The notes under the pieces were generated by a model. It worked only from the letters and a program-made list of their open reading frames with translations, was not told the origin of the DNA and searched no databases. Both the position numbers and the translations under genes were made by a program. 64,000 bases of DNA from Halovivax ruber XH-70 (lineage in GTDB: Archaea; Halobacteriota; Halobacteria; Halobacteriales; Natrialbaceae). Positions 49,900-58,527 of this stretch are shown piece after piece. How positions within the stretch are numbered: position 1 is the first letter of the stretch; each line of letters opens with the position of its first letter. The DNA lies in NCBI RefSeq assembly GCF_000328525.1, contig NC_019964.1, positions 2,170,001 through 2,234,000 of the forward strand, given 5' to 3'.

Positions 49900-52713
49900 T
49901 CACTCGACGACGACGATCGCCGACTCGGTCTCGATCATCTCGCCGGATCCCGAGTAGGTCCGTTCGTGGGAGATCTCGAACAGCTCCGGTTCGAGCGTTT
50001 CGCCAGCGACGACCAGTGTGTCACCGTCGAGTTCGAACGCGTCGTCGTCGATAGCGTCGTCGATCTCGCCGACTTTTTCACCGAATCGCGGCCCGAGTGT
50101 CGCGTAATCGAGGCTGATGCCGGCGATCTCGGTCGTCACGTCGGGATCCTCGTCACTGGTCGTGAGGTCGCCGACGTGCATCACAGTTCGGACGACGTCT
50201 TCGAAGCCGTCGATCGCACCGTAGACGGTGACGGTGTCGAGTTCGCTGTTCAGCGGGAGCTGGTTCTCGCTCTTGTACCGCCGAAGCGCCGAGATGACGT
50301 CCATCGCGGTCTCACCGGCCTCGAGATCGGCCTCGTAGCCCTGCGGGGCGGGCCAATCGCGAACGTGGATGCTCGAAGATTCGAGAGCGCCATCGTCCGT
50401 GTCCTGTGCCTCGCTACGTTCTCCGCTCGATTTCTCCGAGGCGCTTCGCGCCTCGCTCTCAGCGTACACCGCCTGCCAGAGTTCCTCCGTGACGTGCGGG
50501 AGGAACGGCGCCCACAGTTCGAGGAAGGTGCGATGGGCCGTCCGCAGCGCGTAGGCGGTCGACGGATCACCCTCGCGTTCCTTCGCGATCTCCAGGTAGT
50601 CGTCGCAGAAGGTGTTCCAGAAGAACGTGCGCAGGCGATCGCGAGCCTTCGCGTACTCGTGAGCTTCGAAGTGCGCCGTCAGATCCTCGATAGCGTCGTC
50701 GAGCTCGGCCAGCAGCCACCGGTCGATCGGCGCGAGATCGTCGGGCTCGGCCGGATCGGCCGGGGCGAGGCTGTCGACCAGCTTCGAGGCGTTCCAGAGC
50801 TTGCGCAACAGCTTCTCACCGGCCCGGAGATCTTGCTCCTGATACGGGAAGTCGTCGCCAACCGCGGCGCTGGCTGCCCAGAAGCGGATCGCGTCGACGG
50901 GGTACTCCGCGATCACTTCGTCGGGGGCTACGACGTTGCCCCGCGACTTGGACATCTTCTCGCGGTTCTCGTCCAGGACGTGACCGTTGATCAACGTCGC
51001 GTCGAAGGGCACCTCGCCGGTGTGCTCGTAGCACTTGATGACCGTGTGGAACAGCCAGAACGAGATGATGTCGTGGCCCTGCGGCCGGAGGTCGAACGGG
51101 TAGAGTTCGGGGTTGTCCATCTCGAAGGACTCGCTGTCCTCATCCCAATCCCAGCCGGCGTTGATCAGCGGCGTGAGCGAGGATGTTGCCCAGGTGTCGA
51201 AGACGTCCTCCTCCGGAACGAAGTCGCCGTGGCCGCACCCGGGACAGCTATCGACCGGCGGCTCCTCGGAGAGCGGATCGACCGGCAGGTCCTCACGCTC
51301 GGCCATAACTGGGTGATCGCACTCGCCACAGTACCAGACCGGGAACGGGATCCCCGAATCGCGCTGGCGGGAGATGAGCCAATCCCACTCCAGCCCCTCG
51401 ATCCAGTGCTTGTACCGGGTGAACATCTTCTCTGGGTACCAGTCCATCTCCCGACCGGCTTCCAGGTACTCCTCCTTGTGATCCAGGATCTCGACGTACC
51501 ACTGCTTGGAGACGCGGTACTCGACGGGTGTGTCACAGCGTTCGTGGACGCCGACAGCGTGAGTGATCTCCCACCGGTCGCGGAGTGCACCCTCCTCGTC
51601 CAGGTCCTCGACGATGGCCTCGCGCGCTTCCTCGGTCGAGAGGCCCTCGTACTCCCCGGCGAGGTCCGTCATCGTCGCGGTCTCGTCGATGGCGACGCGA
51701 AGCGGCAGGTCGTGGGCCTGGTACCACTCGATGTCGTTCTGGTCGCCGAAGGTACAGCACATGACGACTCCGCTGCCCTTCTCCATGTCGACGCGCTCGT
51801 CTTCGATGATCGGCACCTCGTGCCCGAAGATGGGGACGCGGGCCGTCTCGCCGACGAGGTCCTGATTGTCGTCGTCCTCGGGATGGACGAAGACCGCCAC
51901 GCAGGCCGGAATCAGTTCCGGGCGCGTCGTCGAGATGACGAACTCCTCGCGATCCGTGCCTCGCGGCTCCGCCGCTCGGCTTTCCGAGGAGCGTTGCTCC
52001 TCGCTTCCGGCACCCGCAATCTCGAACGCGATGTCGTTGAAGTGTGAGCCACGCTCGTCGTCTTCGACTTCGACCTGCGAGATGGCCGTCTCGCACTCGG
52101 GACACCAGATCGCGGGCGCCTTCTTGCGGTACTCGCGTCCCTTCTCGTAGAGGTCGAGGAACGAGAGCTGGGAGATGCGCTGGACGCGTGGCTCGATCGT
52201 CTTGTAGGTACGATTCCAGTCGATCGAGGTGCCGAGCCCCTGCATCTTCTCGGTGAACTCGGCCTCGTACGTCTGACAGACGTCGCGACAGAGGTCCTGG
52301 AATTCCTGGCGCTCGTAGTCCTGGTGGCGGATATCGAGCTCGTCCTCCGTGAGGCGCTCGCTCGCGATGCCGTTGTCGTCGTAGCCGAACGGGAAGAGGA
52401 TGTCGCCGTCGGCCATCCGCTGGAAACGGGCCGCGAAGTCCTGCAGCGTGTGCCCGTAGAGGTGGCCCATGTGCAGACTTCCCGAGACCGTCGGCGGTGG
52501 CGTGTCGATCGAGTAGACGGTGTTAGGGTCCTGTTCGGGATCGCCCTCGTAGGCGTAGGTGTCGGTCTCGACCCACCGGCGCTGCCAGTGGGATTCGATG
52601 GCCTCGGCGTCGTACTCCCCGGCGAGTTCGGGCGTGTGCGCTTCGGCGTCGCGGCTCGCGGTTTCACCGCTCGCTTCGTCCGAGGGCTCACTTTGATCGC
52701 CCTCGCGAGTCAT
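49900..52713 (-). CDS. valS: Valyl-tRNA synthetase
   Basis: A 937-residue class I synthetase. The HIGH motif is SLHMGHLYGH and the KMSKS motif is REKMSKSRGNV. An editing domain and a C-terminal helical anticodon-binding domain follow the usual order. Two low-complexity inserts (around 50400-50460 and 51955-52010) encode short Ser/Glu/Arg-rich runs and carry perfect hairpins in the DNA; they are absent from ordinary ValS. I chose ATG 52713 (MTREGDQSEPS). The upstream frame would need TTG. Confidence 0.96.
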   Translation of the reverse strand: MTREGDQSEPSDEASGETASRDAEAHTPELAGEYDAEAIESHWQRRWVETDTYAYEGDPEQDPNTVYSIDTPPPTVSGSLHMGHLYGHTLQDFAARFQRMADGDILFPFGYDDNGIASERLTEDELDIRHQDYERQEFQDLCRDVCQTYEAEFTEKMQGLGTSIDWNRTYKTIEPRVQRISQLSFLDLYEKGREYRKKAPAIWCPECETAISQVEVEDDERGSHFNDIAFEIAGAGSEEQRSSESRAAEPRGTDREEFVISTTRPELIPACVAVFVHPEDDDNQDLVGETARVPIFGHEVPIIEDERVDMEKGSGVVMCCTFGDQNDIEWYQAHDLPLRVAIDETATMTDLAGEYEGLSTEEAREAIVEDLDEEGALRDRWEITHAVGVHERCDTPVEYRVSKQWYVEILDHKEEYLEAGREMDWYPEKMFTRYKHWIEGLEWDWLISRQRDSGIPFPVWYCGECDHPVMAEREDLPVDPLSEEPPVDSCPGCGHGDFVPEEDVFDTWATSSLTPLINAGWDWDEDSESFEMDNPELYPFDLRPQGHDIISFWLFHTVIKCYEHTGEVPFDATLINGHVLDENREKMSKSRGNVVAPDEVIAEYPVDAIRFWAASAAVGDDFPYQEQDLRAGEKLLRKLWNASKLVDSLAPADPAEPDDLAPIDRWLLAELDDAIEDLTAHFEAHEYAKARDRLRTFFWNTFCDDYLEIAKEREGDPSTAYALRTAHRTFLELWAPFLPHVTEELWQAVYAESEARSASEKSSGERSEAQDTDDGALESSSIHVRDWPAPQGYEADLEAGETAMDVISALRRYKSENQLPLNSELDTVTVYGAIDGFEDVVRTVMHVGDLTTSDEDPDVTTEIAGISLDYATLGPRFGEKVGEIDDAIDDDAFELDGDTLVVAGETLEPELFEISHERTYSGSGEMIETESAIVVVE
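50437..50455. repeat. Hairpin with three-base loop inside valS
   Basis: CGAGGCGC and GCGCCTCG are perfect inverted arms around TTC. It lies within a low-complexity insert near the C-terminal domain of ValS. Confidence 0.8.
51963..52003. repeat. Two adjacent hairpins with three-base loops inside valS
   Basis: CGAGGAGC/GCTCCTCG around GTT (51985-52003) and a shorter GCGGC/GCCGC around TCC (51963-51975). They sit in the insert that encodes SSESRAAEPRG, which shares words with the MMPL insert. Confidence 0.8.
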
Positions 52714-53093
52714 AGTCTCACCGCCCGATTCGGGCGCCGTCGATACATCGGTTGCAGCCAATTGTCGGTCTGAGCGTCAAACATCGGTGGTACTGGTCGT
52801 TGTTCGTCGTATTTCAGTCGGCGACAATACATCCGTCGAAACGGGGAGGAGTGGTGGGCCTAGACGGCCCCTACGAAGACGGTTCCGCAGGACCCGCCGA
52901 ACCGGCGCTCGGTGACGGATTCGTCCATACGCTCACCTCACCTTCATTCCAGTTAGGTGTTTCGCGTCAGGGGCCAATCCCACGCCGTTGGACACGAACC
53001 AACCTATATGACCCATCGGCAGCGAAGAGCGAGCAATGACCGGGCGAGACCGACCGAACTGGAAGTGTTGGTGCGAACGGAGGCGGCGATAAG
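52714..53093. other. Divergent intergenic region between valS and MMPL genes
   Basis: No gene is supported. A TATA-like ACCTATATG at about 53002-53010 is the likely promoter of the MMPL gene, with a leader of about 60 bases. Sequence further left serves valS. Confidence 0.45.
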
Positions 53094-55826
53094 ATGGCCG
53101 ATCTGGCCGACCGCTACGCCGCGTGGATCGCCGACCACAGCCGAGCCGTGCTGATCGCGGTCGTCGTGCTCACGACCATCGTCGCAGCGGGCGCCGCAGT
53201 GGGTGACGCCGGAAGTGCCGGGATCGGCGAGTTCGACGTAGACACCCCTGAGACCCGCGCCGGCGACTACGTCGCCGCGAACTACGAGACCGACGACCGC
53301 GTCGTCACCCAACTCGTCGTACGCGACGAGGGCGGCGACGTGCTCACGAAGGAATCGCTCCTCGACGGGCTCCGGCTGCAGGCGGACGCGCGAGAGCGGG
53401 CGTCGATCGAGTCGACGCTCGCCGAACCCGGCTTCCAGGGCATCGAGAACGTCGTCGCCACCGCGGCCGTCTTCGAGGATCGCGCCGCCGCGGCGAACGG
53501 CCAACCCGACACCAGCCAGCCAACTCTCGACGAGCAGGTCGCGGCCCTCGAAGCGCGCTCACCAGAAGAAGTCGAGTCGCTCGTGGGTGACGTCCTCTCC
53601 GGGGAGACAGCCCACCCGGGAGGGGCCACCGGCGCGGACGCCACCGCGTTTCTGCCGAACGACTACGAATCCGGGAGTACGAACGCCGAGTCGCGACTGA
53701 TCCTCACGTTCCAGAGCGACGGCACGGCCGACGACGAGGAGCCCCAGGCAGCCTACGACGCGCAGGTCGAACTCGAGACGCTGTTCGACGAACGCTTCGA
53801 GGACGGCTTCGTCTTCGGCCAGGGGATCACCGACGAGGCCTCGACGAACGCCGTCGGGGACAGTTTCGCGATCATCACGCCGGTCGCGCTCGTCCTCGTG
53901 CTGTTCGCGCTCGGAGTCACCTACCGGGACGTCGTCGACGTCCTTCTCTCGATCGCCGGAATCGCGGTCGTGATGGCGTGGCTCGCGGGTCTCATGGGCT
54001 GGCTGCAGATCCCGTCGAGTCAGCTCCTGATCGCGGTCCCCTTCTTGCTGATCGGGCTGGCGATCGACTACTCGTTGCACGTCATCATGCGCTATCGGGA
54101 GGCCAGAACGGGGGAACTCACCGGCGTCGATTCGGACGTCGACGTTCGAACCGGCATGGCGATCGGCCTCGGGGGCGTGATCCTCGCGCTCGCGGCGGCC
54201 ACGTTCTCGACCGGCGTCGGGTTCCTCTCGAACGTCGTCAGTCCGCTGGCCGCAGTCAGGGACTTCGCGATCCTCGCCGGCGGCGGTATCTTCGCCACCC
54301 TGATCGCGTTCGGCATCTTCGTCCCCGCGCTGAAGGTTGCCGTCGACGGACTGCTCGAGAACCGGTTCGGCCGGGATCGAGCGAAGCCGGCGTTCGGGTC
54401 GACCCCTGGCCCGGTGAACCGACTCCTGTCGGCAGGCGTCACCCTGGCCCGGCGCGCCCCCATCGCCGTCGTACTCGTCACGGTGGTACTCGCCTCGACG
54501 GGCGCCTACGGGGCGACGACGATCGACACCGAGTTCAACGAGACGGATTTCCTCCCGCGTGACGCGCCCGACTGGGCGAAATCCCTCCCGGGACCGCTGG
54601 CTGCGGGGACGTACACGATCGCCGACGACGCCACGTACCTGGGCGAGAACTTCCGCGCGGGTGGCGAGGGATCACAGGCGGAGATACTGATACGACCGTC
54701 TGATGGGGAAGGATCGCTCACGGATCCGGCCGTCCTGGCCGCGATCGAGGACGCGAGGACGAGCGACGGCGAGTGGGAGACGATCGACGCCGGACCGGAC
54801 GGGAGCGCCGCCGTCGACGGACCGCTCACGCTCGCCCGCGACCTCGCCGCGACGAACGAAACCGTCGCCCAGGCGATCGACGAGCGGGATATCGATGGCG
54901 ACGACGTCCCCGACGAAGACCTTGCCGGGCTGTACGACGTACTCTACGAGACCGACGCCGAGCAGACCGCGACGGTCGTAGAACGCACCGACGGCGAGTA
55001 CGACTCCATCCGACTCGTCCTGAGCGTCCGCGGCGACGCCAGCTCCCAGGACGTCGCGACCGACGTCGAGGCGTTCGCCGCGGAGATCGAAGCCAGCGCT
55101 CCCGTCTCGGCGACGCCGACCGGCGGCCCGGTCCAGACCGCGGTCGTCCAGGACGCCCTCCTGGAGACGCTCGTGCAGGCGCTCGCGATCACCCTGGTCG
55201 TCATCCTCGTCTTCCTCACCGCGCTGTACTGGATCCGCCACGGTGCCCCCTCTCTCGGCCCGATTACGATGGCACCCGTCGTCGCTGCCCTGGCCTGTTT
55301 GCTCGGCGCGATGGCCCTGCTCGACCTGCCGTTCAACAGCGAGACGGCCGTCATCACGAGCCTCGCGATCGGACTCGGTGTCGACTACAGCATCCATTTA
55401 GGAGAACGATTTGTGAGTGAGAAGCGGGATTCCGAAGGAATCTCGGGAACGCGAACGGCGACCAACGGGAGCCGTGAGAAGCGAGGCTCCGTAGGAGCCT
55501 CGAACACTCGAGCGGAGAGCGGAGCGAACCGCGAGAAGCGAGATTCCAAAGGAATCTCGGAAAGTCGAGCGGCTGAACCAAACCGCGATCTGACGAACAT
55601 CGAGGACGTGCTGTCGGCGACGGTGACGGGCACCGGCGGTGCGCTACTCGGCAGTGCACTCACCACGGCGGCAGGGTTCGGGGTACTGGCACTCGCACTC
55701 GCACCGCCCCTCCAGCGGTTCGGAATCGTGACCGGGCTGGCGATCGTCTTCGCCTTCCTGGCGTGCGTCCTGGTGCTGCCGAGCCTGCTGGTCGTCCGCG
55801 AACGACTGCTTCGCCGGATGGCCTGA
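53094..55826 (+). CDS. MMPL/RND-superfamily transporter with a sterol-sensing-like core
   Basis: A 910-residue transporter with two six-helix bundles, each preceded by a large extracytoplasmic loop. The first bundle includes ALVLVLFALGVTYRDVVDVL, SQLLIAVPFLLIGLAIDYSLHV and a GVGFLSNVVSPLAAV segment; the second has LGVDYSIHLGERFV and GGALLGSALTTAAGFGVLAL. Such archaeal MMPL proteins export lipids or lipoid compounds driven by a proton gradient. Residues about 780-835 are a Lys/Arg-rich low-complexity insert inside the second bundle, encoded by hairpin-rich DNA. Confidence 0.88.
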   Translation: MADLADRYAAWIADHSRAVLIAVVVLTTIVAAGAAVGDAGSAGIGEFDVDTPETRAGDYVAANYETDDRVVTQLVVRDEGGDVLTKESLLDGLRLQADARERASIESTLAEPGFQGIENVVATAAVFEDRAAAANGQPDTSQPTLDEQVAALEARSPEEVESLVGDVLSGETAHPGGATGADATAFLPNDYESGSTNAESRLILTFQSDGTADDEEPQAAYDAQVELETLFDERFEDGFVFGQGITDEASTNAVGDSFAIITPVALVLVLFALGVTYRDVVDVLLSIAGIAVVMAWLAGLMGWLQIPSSQLLIAVPFLLIGLAIDYSLHVIMRYREARTGELTGVDSDVDVRTGMAIGLGGVILALAAATFSTGVGFLSNVVSPLAAVRDFAILAGGGIFATLIAFGIFVPALKVAVDGLLENRFGRDRAKPAFGSTPGPVNRLLSAGVTLARRAPIAVVLVTVVLASTGAYGATTIDTEFNETDFLPRDAPDWAKSLPGPLAAGTYTIADDATYLGENFRAGGEGSQAEILIRPSDGEGSLTDPAVLAAIEDARTSDGEWETIDAGPDGSAAVDGPLTLARDLAATNETVAQAIDERDIDGDDVPDEDLAGLYDVLYETDAEQTATVVERTDGEYDSIRLVLSVRGDASSQDVATDVEAFAAEIEASAPVSATPTGGPVQTAVVQDALLETLVQALAITLVVILVFLTALYWIRHGAPSLGPITMAPVVAALACLLGAMALLDLPFNSETAVITSLAIGLGVDYSIHLGERFVSEKRDSEGISGTRTATNGSREKRGSVGASNTRAESGANREKRDSKGISESRAAEPNRDLTNIEDVLSATVTGTGGALLGSALTTAAGFGVLALALAPPLQRFGIVTGLAIVFAFLACVLVLPSLLVVRERLLRRMA
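55428..55559. repeat. Three hairpins with three-base loops inside the MMPL gene
   Basis: GATTCC/GGAATC around GAA (55428-55442), CGAGGCTCC/GGAGCCTCG around GTA (55482-55502) and CGAGATTCC/GGAATCTCG around AAA (55539-55559). They repeat with a unit of about 50-55 bases and encode EKRDSxG, EKRGSVG, EKRDSKG runs. The insert is a whole number of codons, so the frame is kept. Confidence 0.85.
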
Positions 55827-55912
55827 AGGCGGACTCGTCACTGAATTGGGAAGGACAAGATCGAAGCCGTCGACAACCTCGTCACGCGCTCATAGAGAGG
55901 AAGTGAGAGGGT

Positions 55913-56959
55913 CTACGAGAGGTCCTGGTTCGCGTGGGTGCGGACCCAGAGTTCGCCGATCGTCGAGAGGCGCGTCCGGTAGGACTTGCCGTGTTCGTCG
56001 CGTTCGACGTAGCCCTTGCCGCCGGGGCCAAGCCGGTCGACAGTGTAGATGACTTTCGAGCGAAAGCTGTCGGTGTACTCCTCGTTTAGCTCTCGGGCGA
56101 GCGCCTCCGCGAGCTCGGAGACGGAGTCGAACTCGCCGTCCTCGCCGAGTTTGAAGAGGATGAGTTCCTCGAAGGGTTTGACGGGTGAGAACGAGCCGAC
56201 GGGCAGTTCGACGACGTGGCTGTCGCCAATCTCCTTCGCACCGATGGTGGTCCCCCGTTCGTCGAACTCCGCCAGGAGTTCTTTCGCGCTGTCGAGTCGC
56301 TCCTGCAACCGGGATGGGTCGATCTCGATCCGGGTGCTGGGAGTGTCGGCCCCTGAAGTCCGGTCACGGTCGTCGGTGGCTCCAGTTTCGACGGATTGGG
56401 AATCAGTATCCACACTCGCGTCTGCATCTATCCACTCCTCCTCACGCACGGCCGTCTCCGCATCATCGCCTTCGAGTGACGTGGTCAGATCGTCCAGCAG
56501 ATCGCGCTGGGCGCGCAATTCTTCAGCCAGTTCCGTCTCGAGGTACTTCTCGGGGGCGGTGTAGTAGGTGTGGATCACGTCCCGGTCGGCTTCGCGTTCG
56601 ACCATCAACGAGTGCGCCGCGTTGGCAAAGGCGAAGCTCACGGTTCGCGGCATCGCGGCGACGTTCACCCAGACCTCGTTGCCGCGATCGAGTTCGTCCG
56701 TGATGAGTTCGTACCCCTGTTCGAACGCACCGTCGTAGTCGTAGACGTCCGCCAGCACGACCCGCTCGGTCGTCGCCCCGAGCAGGTTCTCGAAGTCGGT
56801 CTCGAGTTTTCGTGCCAGATTGCGAGAGTACTCGACGTTCGCCTGGCTCCCGACCGCCCCCTCGAGCATGACGACGCGATCCACGTCGCGCTGGTCGCGG
56901 ACGAGCGGCGCGATGAGCCGGTCGTAATCGAATCCGACCGGAACGATGTGCGTTTGCAT
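55913..56959 (-). CDS. HFX_2341/DUF6293-like regulator with CARF-like domain
   Basis: A 348-residue protein. The N-terminal 130 residues resemble CARF or related Rossmann-like sensor domains (HIVPVGFDYDRLIAPL, VWVNVAAMPRTVSFAFANAA). An acidic linker follows, and the C-terminal 110 residues form a winged helix (KPFEELILFKLGEDGEFDSVSELAEAL). This is the layout of Csa3-like CRISPR regulators, but also of the haloarchaeal HFX_2341 family found outside CRISPR loci. No CRISPR array or cas gene is seen in the window. The ligand is unknown. Confidence 0.78.
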   Translation of the reverse strand: MQTHIVPVGFDYDRLIAPLVRDQRDVDRVVMLEGAVGSQANVEYSRNLARKLETDFENLLGATTERVVLADVYDYDGAFEQGYELITDELDRGNEVWVNVAAMPRTVSFAFANAAHSLMVEREADRDVIHTYYTAPEKYLETELAEELRAQRDLLDDLTTSLEGDDAETAVREEEWIDADASVDTDSQSVETGATDDRDRTSGADTPSTRIEIDPSRLQERLDSAKELLAEFDERGTTIGAKEIGDSHVVELPVGSFSPVKPFEELILFKLGEDGEFDSVSELAEALARELNEEYTDSFRSKVIYTVDRLGPGGKGYVERDEHGKSYRTRLSTIGELWVRTHANQDLS

Positions 56960-56984
56960 GCCGAGGCCTTCGCAGTCGGGCTAC

Positions 56985-57272
56985 TCAAACCCGGCGAGTG
57001 TCGTCGGTCGCGATCCGGTATCGTCGATCACCGGTGGCGCGGAGCGTCGACTCCTCTCGCAGTTTGACGATACGGCCGGTCGGATTGTCGATCACCTCGT
57101 GTCGCGCCTCGATCCGCCCCAGCGTTCCCAGCAACTGCGCCGACGGCGGCTTCTGGGCGGCGCCACAATCGTAGATCGTCAACAATCCGTCCTCGTCACG
57201 GTCGTAAACGACGATGTGGGCGTGTCTTGGCAAGTGCCAGCGCCGCTCACCCGCTCGAACGAGCCTGTTCAT
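56985..57272 (-). CDS. Small conserved haloarchaeal protein (DUF7112-like)
   Basis: A 95-residue beta-rich protein: MNRLVRAGERRWHLPRHAHIV, GLLTIYDCGAAQ, IARHEV-like and LRATGDRRYRIATDD segments. I recall a similar haloarchaeal family labelled DUF7112, not verified. It precedes the HFX_2341-like regulator on the same strand by 26 bases and is probably co-transcribed. Confidence 0.6.
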   Translation of the reverse strand: MNRLVRAGERRWHLPRHAHIVVYDRDEDGLLTIYDCGAAQKPPSAQLLGTLGRIEARHEVIDNPTGRIVKLREESTLRATGDRRYRIATDDTRRV

Positions 57273-57555
57273 ACGAGACGTGTCGGACCGAACGGGGAAA
57301 GCGGTGTCCATCAGCCGCCCTCAGCGACAACAAGGATGGCACAACGGACGTTTTAGTTGGGTAGTTGTCGAGAAGGTAGCCGCAGAAGGGGCGAGAGCGA
57401 ACGCCGAAACACGACGCTGCCCATCCACTCAACGATACTTCACTATAGAGAGATTGGCCGACAGAGTTCTCCAAACCCTGTAGATCAAAAGGTAAAATGC
57501 GTACTTCAGGTATGGAAAGTGTATAGGTAGCTGAGTCCGTACCGACGAGTGACCA

Positions 57556-58380
57556 ATGGCCCGGTTGTTCCCCCTGCGCTCAGAAACGCCGACGACCGAC
57601 GGTACTCCCCGGGTCGTCGACCTCGACGGAGAGGATGCGGACGACGTCTTCGGTGCGCTCTCCTCGACGACCGCCCGTCAGATCTACGCGACGCTCGATG
57701 CGGAGCCCGGAACGCCGAGCGACGTCGCCGACGCGATCGACTCCTCCATCCAGAACGTCAGATACCACCTGGAGAAACTGGAAGACGCCGGACTGGTCGA
57801 AGTCGTCGACACCTGGTACTCCTCGCGCGGGAACGAGATGAACGTGTACGCGACGGCCAACGGACCCCTCATCGTCGCCAGCGACGAATCGCGTGCCACG
57901 CAGCTGAAACAGGCGGTGTCGCGGTACATCGGCGGGATCGGCGCCCTCGCGATCGGGAGTTTCGCCCTCCAGGCGATCGCGATGCGGTACGGCGGAGTAA
58001 ACGATGCGACGGGCGCCGGATCGGGCGATTCGACGGGAGCCGGAGGGGACGAATCGTATACGGAGCAAAGCGAGAGTGATTCCGAACTGGACTCGTCGTC
58101 CACGGATTCCACTGGTGGCGAGGACGGCGATGCGATCTCGATCGCATCGGAGCAGAACAACACGACTGCTGCCGGCGACGAGGCGAGTGGTGGCGGAGGC
58201 GAACCGGACGGGCTCCTCGACGGCGCTATCGACGGATTCGTCTCGACGATCGAGGCGTTCGCGTCGCTCGACTCGCCAGGGCTCCTGTTCTTCCTCGGCG
58301 GACTCGTCGTGCTCACCGCCCTCGTCGCCTGGTGGTACGTCGAGAATTACCAGCGACCGCAGCAACTCGGTCGCCCCTAA
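57556..58380 (+). CDS. Membrane-anchored ArsR-like regulator
   Basis: A 274-residue protein. Residues about 25-110 are a winged helix (VFGALSSTTARQIYATLDAE, DSSIQNVRYHLEKLEDAGLVEVVDTWYSS). A hydrophobic stretch GGIGALAIGSFALQAIAM follows at about 125, then a long acidic extracytoplasmic-like loop, and a second helix LLFFLGGLVVLTALVAWWYV near the C-terminus. Such two-helix ArsR-like proteins are common in haloarchaea and probably report membrane or surface state to DNA. The gene is preceded by a 283-base gap with no other gene. Confidence 0.82.
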   Translation: MARLFPLRSETPTTDGTPRVVDLDGEDADDVFGALSSTTARQIYATLDAEPGTPSDVADAIDSSIQNVRYHLEKLEDAGLVEVVDTWYSSRGNEMNVYATANGPLIVASDESRATQLKQAVSRYIGGIGALAIGSFALQAIAMRYGGVNDATGAGSGDSTGAGGDESYTEQSESDSELDSSSTDSTGGEDGDAISIASEQNNTTAAGDEASGGGGEPDGLLDGAIDGFVSTIEAFASLDSPGLLFFLGGLVVLTALVAWWYVENYQRPQQLGRP

Positions 58381-58527
58381 TCCGGCCCTGGCATCGCTCG
58401 CGGACCGCTCGGTCTACTTACCATAGGCAGGTTCGATCCAGTGACTGAAAACCCATCAGTCAACAGGTATTAGGTCGTGCTAGCCCTAGGGAGTGACAAC
58501 ACAGACAGTCCCCGACAGAGCCCACCT

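Noticed and set aside
49753-52047. 764-codon plus-strand open frame across valS
   Set aside because: It is antisense to valS, whose HIGH and KMSKS motifs leave no doubt. Such long shadow frames are expected in this genome.
55407-55575. MMPL hairpin region considered as an intein or insertion sequence
   Set aside because: It is too short, has no splicing motifs and no transposase; the repeats are simple in-frame units.
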